64,000 bases of DNA from the NCBI GenBank assembly GCA_033980235.1, contig CM067068.1, positions 32,955,046 to 33,019,045 on the forward strand. The letters are read 5' to 3'. Position 1 is the first letter of the stretch; every line of letters starts with the position of its first letter. Positions 20,225 to 30,100 of this stretch are shown one piece after another. This DNA is from Diadema setosum (lineage: Eukaryota; Echinodermata; Echinoidea; Diadematoida; Diadematidae). A model generated the notes under the pieces. The model had not been told where the DNA came from. It saw only the letters and a list, made by a program, of their open reading frames with translations, and did no database searches. A program made the position numbers and the translations under genes.

Positions 20225-20518
20225 TGTTGTATCGTGGGTTACAAGTAACAAAACTTAGGACTGCAAATAAGGAAGGAACAGAAAAGGCGTGGCAGTTAAC
20301 GTCTCGGTGTTTATTGCAGAACTGTCTGTCTCCAGACATGCACTCATGTATATAAGAACAGTTTCAATAGGTGGGGTATTGGAATGTATGCTGACACCTG
20401 AGGCACATGCATACTAATACACAGAGGTTACATAATGAGGTTACATAATGAATGTCAAGGGTGTCTAGACACTTTATGAATATGCGTACTGTAAATCTGA
20501 ATATCTGTAAACACAACA
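20225..20518 (-). repeat. 3' LTR of the Gypsy element
   Basis: On the minus strand it carries TTATATAC (TATA-like) and, about 50 nt on, AATAAA, defining a U3-R-U5 layout. It is preceded by the purine tract GAGAGGGAGAA. Confidence 0.93.
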
Positions 20519-20986
20519 TTCTCCCTCTCGGTGAAATTACCTTCATGGCACTCATCCATTACAATATACTCCAAACTAATTTCCAAATTGATCAGTGTTT
20601 ACACAATCCTTTCAACATTATCACATATAACATTGCCAAATTGCCAAAAACCCTTTCAACTTTATCGCATATAAAACCTCTGCCTTATACCGTTACTCTG
20701 TATCTCTTCATTACTGATACATCATGACAAAGGTGAGTTTTTGTTTGTTTGTTTGGTCTTTTTTTTTTTTTTTTTGGTGTGTGTGTATATATGTACAGTC
20801 CAATACTATAGGATGAAAACCTTCATCTTCCATATTTTCCTTTCCAGACATAACATCACAATTGAAACTAATCATTCCTTTACACATGTGATGGAACATT
20901 GAGTGTTTTCTCTCTGGTTAACAACATATTTTATATCTACACCACAATCAGTTTCCTGATTGATATATATGACTGATATTTTTTTT
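20519..20986 (-). other. 3' untranslated part of the Gypsy element
   Basis: About 470 bp lie between the pol stop and the polypurine tract. The plus strand has a T-run and (GT)n at about 20759-20790. No envelope-like frame is present. Confidence 0.75.
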
Positions 20987-23900
20987 TCAATACCTTACAT
21001 AATCATGTAAGTAGCTGGGCTCCCTCCTACTTCTCAAACTTCTTCGTACGTCATGCTGTACCCTACCTCCTTCCTCTTTTCCGCAGACCTCTCTATCCGT
21101 CTCTCGTGTCTTCTCTGCGCCACATGGAGACAAATGAAATGCATTCCAAATTGTATGATCATCTAGTTCATAGGTTGCTTTACCTTTTTGTTTGATGATT
21201 TGACGAGGTTCTCCAAATTTCCTTTCACCTTTTTGAACATACCTTTGCTTTTTGACTTTTACTCTGTCTCCGACCTGAAATCTTGGTGTGCGAGCTTTTC
21301 TTTTCTCGTCTGTGTACACTTCAGACTTCTTTTGTTTTAGTTTCACCCTTTGTTTGACTTTGTTTCCTTCAGATACCTCTGATTTGTGCTGCCCCTTTGT
21401 ATTTGGCATTCTACCCTGAATGTCTAACTTGGTCCTTAATTTTCTTCCATGAAGTAGCTCTGACGGTGAGCAACCTGTCGTTGGATGGGGCGTACATCTG
21501 TAGGCCATCAGGAGCTCTAGTAGAGTCTCCTTCAGAGAACCCTTGTCTTCAATCAAAGCATTCTGTATACACGACTTCAATACACGGTTGAAACGCTCTA
21601 CTTCACCGTTCGAACGAGGATAGTACAGTGATGCCCTGACATGAGTGATACCGTGTTGACTGAGAAATTGCTCAAATTCGTGTGATACAAATTGAGGTCC
21701 GTTGTCGGAAACCAAATGGGTGGGAATTCCCTCTCTGGCAAATAGAGATGTGAGTGTGCTTATCACTGCTCTGGAAGTTACACTTCTACACAATGCGACT
21801 TCAGGCCACTTACTGTGGTAGTCAATTACAACAATGGCATATCTTTGATCTTGAGGTGCACTTTCAATCGGCCCTACGATATCGATGCCAATTTTTTTCC
21901 ATGGCGACTCTGGAAAATCGACTGACTGCATAGGGGCACTACGTGTGCTGTGAGATTTGTCATTTTCTTGACACGTGACACATGACTTTACTTTCTCCTC
22001 AACCACCCTGTCGATACCTGGAAACCAGTATGTTTCTCTCAACCTTTGTTTTGTACGTACTATACCCTGGTGTGCTGAGTGAGCAAAGTCTACAAACTTA
22101 GCCTGTAGGGATGATGGTACTACAATTCGATCCCCTCTCATTACAATGTCATCTACTACTGACAACTCATCCCTCAGAAGGAGATATGGTTTGATTTCTT
22201 GAGGTAAGGCCTTGTGGTTACCTGGCCAGCCTTCCTCGACATACTTTCTGACCTGTACCACAACTCGATCATTACTAGTTGCCACTTTCAACTCTTCTAG
22301 GGTTACTGGGGAATCACTGATCTGACTCAGAACATACTCGTCTTCTTCTACTACATCACAACATTCTGGGCTATCCATTGGTAACCGGGATAGTGCATCT
22401 GCCACATAATTCTCTTGGCCAGGTTTGTATTCTACAGTGTAGTTGAACTGTAACAGTTGCGCTGACCAACGTGCTATCCTCATGGTTTGTCTATTTGAGC
22501 CCCTAGTACTCAACATGGTAACCAAAGCCTTATGATCAGTCCTGAGCACGAAATGTCTACCCCAAAGGTAAGTGTACCACTTGTTACATGCCCAAACACA
22601 AGCCAGTGCTTCCTTTTCACCTGTGGAGTACTTTCTTTCAGCAGATGTCAACGACCTGGAGGCAAAAGCTATTGGAACTTCCTGCCCCCCTTTGACCTGG
22701 CTAAGTACTGCTCCTAACCCATGATCGGAGGCATCTGTTGTAACTATGGTAGGTAAGTTTGGATTGAATAAGCCAAGAACAACTCTTTGTGCAATTGTAC
22801 TCTTGATTTGGTCGTAAGCCTCCTGTTGTTCTGGTCCCCATACAAAAGGTACGTCTTTACACAACAATCTTCTCATTGGTTCTACAACCGTGGCATAGTT
22901 AGGTACAAACTTTGCATAGTAATTCGTCAAACCTAACACTGATCTGAGCTGACCCACATCTGTCGGGTTGGGAGCTTCAACTATGGCCTTGACATGCCTA
23001 TCATCAGGTGCTAAACCATGGCTACTCACAGAGTGCCCTAGGTAACTGAGTTCTGACAAGTGAAACTGACACTTACTGGGATTCAAACGCAAACCAGCAT
23101 CTTGCAGTTTGGTAAGTACCTTGTTCAATCTAGTGTCATGCTCTGTCCTGTCCTTGCCGTACACAATGACGTCATCTAGGTAACACTGAACTCCTGGAAG
23201 TCCTGCTAGGATCGTACTCATGAGCTTCTGGAAGGTGGACGGTGCTGATGCCAATCCAAAACAAACTCTTTTGAAGCGGTACAATCCATCATGAGTGATG
23301 AACGCTGTGAGGTCACGACTCTCTTCGTCCAGCTCGAGTTGGTGGTATGCGGATGCTAAATCCATCTTAGAGAACACAGTGGATCCTTCTAGCTCAGAGA
23401 ATAGCTCCCCAATATCCGGTAATGGATAGCTATCGACAACAATTGCCTTATTCACCTCGCGCAAATCTACACACAAACGAATATCACCTGATTTCTTTGC
23501 GGCGACAACGATGGGCGAGACCCACTCACTAGAATCAATTTTCTCGATCACATCCTCCTTTTCGAGCCGCTGCAACTCCCGCGAGACCTTCTCCTTAACT
23601 GACAAGGGTAATCGTCGTAGTTTCTGCTGAACTGGAATATGATCGCTTTTCACCTTGACGCGATGCTTGAAGTTTCTCGCTTTTCCCAAGCCTGATGAGA
23701 ACAGCTGGCAGAACTTCGACGAAATAGGCACCTCACCATTGTCTGCTTGGACGCGGTCAATGTCGGCCTGGACTGTGCTGCCGTGGATCTGCAGACCCAA
23801 TTTGTCGATGAGGTCCATCCCTAGAAGCATAGATCCTCTGTGAACGACATAGAACGTAGCCACTGCTTGTCGACTGCCCACTTTAGCTGTGGTGTGGAAG

Positions 23901-24964
23901 GTTCCAAGAACGGGGATGTCGGCTTTCGAGTAGTCAGACAACTTTACTCGCGCTGGCTGTAATGCTTCCTTCACAAAGTGTTTCTCGTAAACGCTGCTCG
24001 GAATGATAGAAACACTTGAGCCAGTGTCGACTGTCATTTGTAAATCAACTGTCCCTGCGATCCGCACAATGCACTTAATGGAACTGGCCGGGTTTGTGTT
24101 GACGGTAAGGACTTGTTCTGACGTTCTGACAGTTAAGACTTCTGACTCGTCTTGAACTTCACGAATACTCCGTCCTGCACGACAAACTCGAGCCCAGTGT
24201 CCTGTTTTGTGACACTTGAGGCATCTGGTACCTTTTGCTCTGCATGTGCGGTCATATGTCGCATGGTCCTTGCTTCCACAGTTTCTGCAACTACCTTGTG
24301 TTTTCTGTTCCTTCTCATTCCTGCTCTGTTTAACCTCCGAACCCTGTTTTCCCCATCTTTTCTGCTTGAATAGCTTTTGAACGTTCTGACTTTCCTGATG
24401 TCCTTGAGTCATCGCTTTGGAATCTCGCTGTGCATCTTCAATGCATCTACTGCAGTCGAGGACTTTCTGTAGTGTCAGATCGGGTTCAAGTAATAATCTT
24501 TCACGTATACGGGGGTTAACACACGCTTCCACAACCTGGTCACGAATCATTTCGTCTTTCAAGTCCCCAAAAGCGCAATGTTTGACCAATTCCTCTAAGG
24601 CTGTAACGTACTGCGCAACAGTCTCATCAGCCCTCTGCCTGCGTCGTCTGAATCTGTACCTCTCAGCGACCACATTGATGCGAGGAACAAAGTAAGCTTC
24701 AATTGCTGTTAATGCTGTCTGATACGCGTTTCCAGTAAGGCGTGGCTCTGATGCAGATGCCGTACCAGTGTTCAAAGAGTAGAAGATTCTCTGTCCCTCT
24801 GCTCCCAAGCAATGTAACAGAAGCGCCTTTTTCCTCTCGGGCTGAAATGTATCACTCCCTGATGCCAATAAATAGTTTTCAAACTGCTGCTTCCATAATG
24901 GCCAAGGAGTCGGTGGGTTACCAGGGTGTTGTAAGAAAAATGAGGGTGGAGGTATCGAAGACAT
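20987..24964 (-). CDS. Gag-Pol polyprotein of the Gypsy element, 1325 aa
   Basis: I use the ATG at 24964 (MSSIPPPSFF), although the frame is open back to 25162 inside the LTR. A TATA-like box at about 25172-25178 would place the RNA start near 25148, below that upstream ATG. Order from the chosen start: Gag capsid-like region; knuckles CRNCGSKDH.. and CLKCHKTGHWARVC near 220-260; protease VDTGSS near 310; reverse transcriptase with YLDDVIVYG near 593; RNase H TTDASDHGLGAVLS; integrase with the HHCC zinc domain near 960 and D..D..E at GIDIVGP, SDNGPQF and GEVERFN (about 1025-1120). It ends PSYLHDYVRY. All catalytic motifs look intact and no stop or shift is seen. Gag and Pol share one frame, as in Mag-type elements. 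Confidence 0.95.
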   Translation of the reverse strand: MSSIPPPSFFLQHPGNPPTPWPLWKQQFENYLLASGSDTFQPERKKALLLHCLGAEGQRIFYSLNTGTASASEPRLTGNAYQTALTAIEAYFVPRINVVAERYRFRRRRQRADETVAQYVTALEELVKHCAFGDLKDEMIRDQVVEACVNPRIRERLLLEPDLTLQKVLDCSRCIEDAQRDSKAMTQGHQESQNVQKLFKQKRWGKQGSEVKQSRNEKEQKTQGSCRNCGSKDHATYDRTCRAKGTRCLKCHKTGHWARVCRAGRSIREVQDESEVLTVRTSEQVLTVNTNPASSIKCIVRIAGTVDLQMTVDTGSSVSIIPSSVYEKHFVKEALQPARVKLSDYSKADIPVLGTFHTTAKVGSRQAVATFYVVHRGSMLLGMDLIDKLGLQIHGSTVQADIDRVQADNGEVPISSKFCQLFSSGLGKARNFKHRVKVKSDHIPVQQKLRRLPLSVKEKVSRELQRLEKEDVIEKIDSSEWVSPIVVAAKKSGDIRLCVDLREVNKAIVVDSYPLPDIGELFSELEGSTVFSKMDLASAYHQLELDEESRDLTAFITHDGLYRFKRVCFGLASAPSTFQKLMSTILAGLPGVQCYLDDVIVYGKDRTEHDTRLNKVLTKLQDAGLRLNPSKCQFHLSELSYLGHSVSSHGLAPDDRHVKAIVEAPNPTDVGQLRSVLGLTNYYAKFVPNYATVVEPMRRLLCKDVPFVWGPEQQEAYDQIKSTIAQRVVLGLFNPNLPTIVTTDASDHGLGAVLSQVKGGQEVPIAFASRSLTSAERKYSTGEKEALACVWACNKWYTYLWGRHFVLRTDHKALVTMLSTRGSNRQTMRIARWSAQLLQFNYTVEYKPGQENYVADALSRLPMDSPECCDVVEEDEYVLSQISDSPVTLEELKVATSNDRVVVQVRKYVEEGWPGNHKALPQEIKPYLLLRDELSVVDDIVMRGDRIVVPSSLQAKFVDFAHSAHQGIVRTKQRLRETYWFPGIDRVVEEKVKSCVTCQENDKSHSTRSAPMQSVDFPESPWKKIGIDIVGPIESAPQDQRYAIVVIDYHSKWPEVALCRSVTSRAVISTLTSLFAREGIPTHLVSDNGPQFVSHEFEQFLSQHGITHVRASLYYPRSNGEVERFNRVLKSCIQNALIEDKGSLKETLLELLMAYRCTPHPTTGCSPSELLHGRKLRTKLDIQGRMPNTKGQHKSEVSEGNKVKQRVKLKQKKSEVYTDEKRKARTPRFQVGDRVKVKKQRYVQKGERKFGEPRQIIKQKGKATYELDDHTIWNAFHLSPCGAEKTRETDREVCGKEEGGRVQHDVRRSLRSRREPSYLHDYVRY

Positions 24965-25047
24965 TTTGGCTAGAACTGAAGTGAAGTCAGGAATGAAATT
25001 CAACAATGTTATACGTGAAACAGCTTCATCCTCGTCGCCAGAAATTA

Positions 25048-25341
25048 TGTTGTATCGTGGGTTACAAGTAACAAAACTTAGGACTGCAAATAAGGAAGGA
25101 ACAGAAAAGGCGTGGCAGTTAACGTCTCGGTGTTTATTGCAGAACTGTCTGTCTCCAGACATGCACTCATGTATATAAGAACAGTTTCAATAGGTGGGGT
25201 ATTGGAATGTATGCTGACACCTGAGGCACATGCATACTAATACACAGAGGTTACATAATGAGGTTACATAATGAATGTCAAGGGTGTCTAGACACTTTAT
25301 GAATATGCGTACTGTAAATCTGAATATCTGTAAACACAACA
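25048..25341 (-). repeat. 5' LTR of the Gypsy element
   Basis: Same length and, by eye, same sequence as 20225-20518. The right flank is a C-run followed by (CA)n, the left flank of the other LTR is also a C-run, so the target was a poly-C tract. Confidence 0.93.
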
Positions 25342-25530
25342 CCCCCCCCCCCCACACACACACACACACACAGACTTTTGGCTAAATAGAAAAAAAAAAT
25401 GATAAACCAAAAAATCCCCCCAAAGACGGGGCAAAGAAAGAAATTAGAAAAGAAGATTAAACAGAAGAAGAAAAAAAAAGAAAAAAAATCTAAGAATTCG
25501 TTCCTTCGAGGGCGGGGGGGGGGGGGGTGA
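25342..25530. repeat. Low-complexity block: C-run, (CA)n, purine-rich stretch, G-run
   Basis: It holds C12, (CA)8, an A/G-rich stretch to about 25490 and G14 near 25516. The A/G strand asymmetry is strong; no gene is seen. Confidence 0.85.
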
Positions 25531-25589
25531 CAAATTTAGTTTGGTTTAGTTTAATTTAGTTATTTGGTTTTTACGAGAATTGCTCTGGC

Positions 25590-25770
25590 CTTATACTTTC
25601 TCCTAGACTTAGGCTTAAGGTTAGAGTTGCATAGCCTTTTAGGTTTTTGATCAGTGAGGATTAAATTTAGGGTTAGGATTACGTCCGGGGTAGATTATTT
25701 TATGTATGGCTTAGCATGCAGATATTTCATGGGGAGCAATTGTCGCTGGACCCGGGGAAATGTCATGGAA
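25590..25770. repeat. Element with degenerate TTAGGG-like words, copy 2
   Basis: TTAGGCTTAAGGTTAGAG and TTTAGGGTTAGGATTACG precede TGGCTTAGCATGCAGATATT, matching 5450-5480. Confidence 0.6.
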
Positions 25771-26451
25771 CTAATACAAAATAATAACTTCTTTTTAGAT
25801 TTAGAACAAAACATAAGAACTAAATTCAAAGGTAAGATCAGACTAGATTCCCCAAATTATCCCACTTAGAAAAGCTTCAGCAAAAGGATGATACCATATG
25901 AATAGGCCTAAGAATGAAAACAACCCACCAAACAAAGGAAATAAACAAAATATTAATGAATGGTAGGCCTATAGTGCCCTAGGCCTATACACAAAGGAAC
26001 AATGAATTATCGCTAATCAATTAGGCTCTAATTGATAAACAAATAAATCCCTAGACAAATACTCTTGTAACTGTAAATGCATGAAATCATGATCCAATCA
26101 GCCAATCCGACGAGAAATTAAAAAGTTTATATAGGTGTGTGTATTTTTGTTTACATGCTGCTTGGTAACAGAAAACAGTATTTTTGGGGGTATATTTATA
26201 TGTTTTAATGATTTCAACCATTGGCATACAAACTTCATCATCATCATCATTTCTAATCATGGTATATAAATAACACAAGCAAGAAAAATAAATTTTGAGA
26301 GAAAAGAAAAAAAATGATAGAAAAAGAGAATAAAGTAAATTTTGATCTCCATCCCTGCGAAAAATACATGATCATAAACTTTGCCTTACTTTTCACGGAT
26401 GTGAATAAAAAACCGGAGATCAAAAAGCACAGAGATAATCAAAATAATTCA

Positions 26452-26571
26452 AACAACAACAACAACAACAGCAGCAGCAGCAACAACAACAGCAACAACA
26501 GCAACAACAACAACAACAAGAAGAAGAAGAAGAAGAAGAAGAAGAAGAAGAAGAAGAAGAAGAAGAAGAAG

Positions 26572-26631
<60 letters not shown>
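26452..26631. repeat. Compound trinucleotide tract (AAC/AGC)n-(AAG)n-(AAC)n
   Basis: About 180 bp of triplets: AAC and AGC mixed to 26518, pure AAG for about 55 bp, then pure AAC to 26631. All frames stay open here, giving false Asn-, Lys-, Leu- or Cys-rich proteins. It lies about 300 bp upstream of the GTF3A NRF1-type site. Confidence 0.92.
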
Positions 26632-26632
<1 letters not shown>

Positions 26633-26921
26633 GAAGACCCGGAGAGATAATATAGTAGTACACGTATACAAATTCAAGCTGTGAGGCCTTCTTGAACATG
26701 TATTGCACGGGGACGATAGTAGGTGACACAAAATATATACTAGCACTGGCCAGTAATTTATCATCCATTTATGATACACGAAGGTACTACATAGTAAACC
26801 GTTATATACTCGATGGTACAAGTATACTAGTATTATGTACACTTGACACATCTTGCTACAAATTCAATTACACTGTATAGATTTCATACTAGAAATTCAG
26901 CAATGTGGGCATGCACTGCAG

Positions 26922-26931
26922 GCGCATGCGC
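26922..26931. promoter_or_regulatory. NRF1-type palindrome upstream of GTF3A
   Basis: GCGCATGCGC, within GGCGCATGCGCATC, is the core of the NRF1 consensus. The sea urchin counterpart of NRF1 is P3A2. It lies 95 bp upstream of the GTF3A ATG, in a patch of further TGCATGC words. It suggests a TATA-less housekeeping promoter. Confidence 0.6.
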
Positions 26932-27025
26932 ATCATTGTGCATGCATTGCATGCAGGTCCATGTGCATGTGTCATTCACTTGCTATGAATCTGATTATTG
27001 ACAGGTTGAAGCAGGGGGTTCAATC

Positions 27026-27112
27026 ATGTTTCCTTGTACCATTGAGAATTGTTCGGCAAGTTTTAACAAGAAGTGGAAATTGATTGAACATGTTGCCAAA
27101 CATACCGGTGAA
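27026..27112 (+). CDS. GTF3A: GTF3A exon 1, finger 1
   Basis: MFPCTIENCSASFNKKW then KLIEHVAKHTGE; the donor GTGAGT follows the GAA codon, phase 0. Confidence 0.88.
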
Positions 27113-30100
27113 GTGAGTATCATGACGAGGTGGCAGTATCACTGTAAGACAAGATGCGAAACGACGTAGATCTATGAAGACAGATCGCGGTCCCACTCGT
27201 TGAAATGAGTGTTGTGCTGTACCGGTGTTTCCAATTCATTGCAATGCATTACTAGCCATTACATTAGGCTACTAGCCATTGCAATGCAATGTCAATGCTA
27301 AACCAAATGTCGCGGTCGCGTAACTATTCACAAAAAAAAAAAAAAAATAAAAAAAATAAAATAAAATAAATAAAATAAATAAATAAAATAAATTTATTTC
27401 CTGAAAAAATGTAGGCAGTGTATAACAGCCACACGCATGCATGGGTGGTTATGAAGGCTGCCTGGCCTGATGGTCTTCGCTTGAATAGGCTTAGCAATCA
27501 CTGTCACGTCACAATCAGTGTAAATTTAAGTGATTAGATCTAGGAACTAGTGATAACTAACTCACTAACTGGCTGGATCCTGGATATATCTCCATACGAT
27601 GCCTCCAGCCAGCAATGCAATGCCAATGGCAATCAATGCATGGTAAAGTTTTATACTAAACTATAGAGTAACTGCGTCAGTAAGCGGCCGTACAGCCGTT
27701 AGCGGCAGGTACAACATACACGGTAATATACAGATAAACACAGCATTGCACTGTTACATGCACACTACACATATACTAACACACTAGCAAATCAACAAAA
27801 CCAACCGATAAAATGGGCACGATCTCTGACGAAAGTGAAATTTTCTCACCTAAATGACAACATACCGCATCCAAAATGAAATTTTCGGTACTTCTTAACA
27901 TAACAGTTAAGAAACAATGGTCCAAGAAACTGGATTTTTTGTCGTTTTCTCGATGTTCATGGATTTTGAAAACATATCCTCACGTAAAATAGTATTTTCG
28001 CGAGCCGATGTGGGCCGCCATTTTTTTCGGAAAGTGGATGTTACCATCGAAAAAAATGAGAAAAACACAAGAAAGACATCAACAACACCGCCAGAATTGC
28101 GATCTTGTTTTGCGGCCAATGCATGTGCGCACGCTATTTTCACGTGCTTTCGCAATGGGAATTGGCGCTTACGCAATGTTCGCGAGACATGTGAAGGCGT
28201 TCAGCTAAAGATCGCGGAGCACGCGCGTATTGCATAGGGATTGTACATCGTGCCGCAAGCAGAAATACTACGTCGCATATCGCCCTTATCGGCGAAAATT
28301 GTGCCGGGTTTTGCCCTGGTAGATCATGAAAACTGCGTTGGTCAATGATAAATTTCTTTCATGAAAACAATTGCGTTAATTAATAATCTTGTCTATGATA
28401 TATGAAATGGTTGAAAATAATTTGCCTGATTTGTTTACAAGTTGGAAAAACTCTTAACAATGCTTAAACTGCCGCAAACGGGATATTTTACTCTAGATGG
28501 TCTAGATCTAGACTCTATAAACGTTAGATGTCTAGACAGTATGGCAGTAAATTAGTAGTACATTCTGTATATTACTCTTTGATCATGTTGATGTAAAGTT
28601 TAGCTTCTATGTACATGTGACATCACAAATTGTAAATTTAACGTTAGTTATTTCTTTCTAGTAACAAACTTTAAACTGGAAACAACAAACTTTGGTTGGA
28701 AACTTTAGAAAATTTTTAACTCCTGAATTTTCTGATTTTCCTTAAACTTTCACTGATGTATTCTGTGACTTCTACTAGATATAGAGAAGTTCTCACATGT
28801 AATATTGCTGCATTCACTCGATCGACTCGTATACTGTATTATTTTTTTGGTTTTATTCCTCTTTAAACTGTATTACTTCATGTCCAACAGAGTCTACTGT
28901 GTAAACATGGTAAAGCAGCTTGTTAGCTGCATCAAAACTACTCTTCTCAACTATAATGCATCTCTCTTTGTCAATATTTGCTGCACCAGAAACCGTTCAA
29001 GTGCACCCACAGTGGATGCACAAAGAGCTTCACAAGACAGCCGCATCTTCAGAGACATCTGGGCTCACACTCCAACGTCAAGGGGTTCCTGTAAGTACCA
29101 ACTCTACGTATACTCGTTCCTTCACACAATTTGTGTCATGTGTAAAGGCATGTCCTGTCTAGTGGCTTATATAATCTAGAATGGAAATTTGTAGTCATTG
29201 TCTCTGTATATCAAAATGAAACCATAAACTTCTGAAGGTATTCAAGGCATTATCCAATGTTCCCCTTTGTCTTGGTCTCTGTCATACAAAATACATTTTG
29301 TTTGGCAGTCAGTTTACAGCATTTTTCATCTTCAGCTGGTCATCATACTAAATCAGTTTGTGCAACATATATGTATCATACATGATTTTTCTTTTGCTTT
29401 ATTAACTTGGTAAGTAGGAACTGCTGTGCAATAAATCATCTCTTTACAATATCTCTGAACAGGTTGAAGGCAAATTATTTGTTCTCCCTTTGCTTTGCTT
29501 TATACTCGGTGTTATCCAATTTACAAAGTTAGTGGTACATACTGTGTTACAGCTGGTGTTACTCTGTGATGAATTGGTATGTCTGTTGAACTTACCATAT
29601 ATAATACACTCAATCCTCATATGGGACTAGTGTAAGCAAGGTATTTGTAAGATGTTACTAAACTGATTTAAAAAATACAGCCACAAACATGCCATGATGT
29701 GGATTAATGCTGATCATTATAGATTAGCGGTTGATATGTCCTCAGAGTATCCATTCATGTTTGTTTGTTGGTTTGTTGGTTTGTTTGTTTTTCTTGGTAA
29801 GGTAGTCTCGCTCTCTCATAATTTGATTTTTCTAGATGCAAGGAAGAAGGATGTGGTGGTGCATTTAGCAGCAAGGATAGCCTGAAGAAACACATCCAGC
29901 GGGTACATCGTGGTCGCCAGTTCAAAGTAAGCTTGAAGCATGTTCTCTGCATCAACCAGTGAAATTTGTTTCTTTGATGAAAGAAGGCATTGCCTTAGAC
30001 CAAAATGAAACTCTCTAGTCCTTTTTTTTTTTCTATCATTAAAACAAGACGTAAAACTCTGAACAATTCCCTTTATCCTTCTTATTGAAGTCTTCCCAGC

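Larger units (their letters stand above)
20225..25341 (-). mobile_element. Intact Ty3/Gypsy LTR retrotransposon (Mag/SURL-like)
   Basis: The 5117-bp element has two 294-bp LTRs (20225-20518 and 25048-25341), each starting TGTTG and ending CAACA, with no difference seen by eye. The minus-strand order is 5' LTR, a TGG-starting tract (TGGCGACGAGGATG) 7 nt inward as a candidate primer site, one Gag-Pol frame, a polypurine tract (GAGAGGGAGAA) abutting the 3' LTR, and the 3' LTR. It sits in a poly-C run, so the target duplication cannot be sized. Single-frame Gag-Pol with two CCHC-type knuckles and no envelope frame suits the Mag/SURL group known from sea urchins. The LTR identity and open frame suggest very recent insertion. 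Confidence 0.95.

Noticed and set aside
26314..26851. Poly-Asn, poly-Lys, poly-Cys and poly-Leu frames
   Set aside because: They are the compound trinucleotide tract read in different frames and strands; no coding signal outside it.
27917..28237. Overlapping ~100-codon frames on both strands in GTF3A intron 1
   Set aside because: No family resemblance and no phase-compatible TFIIIA segment is missing; better read as a CpG-rich patch.
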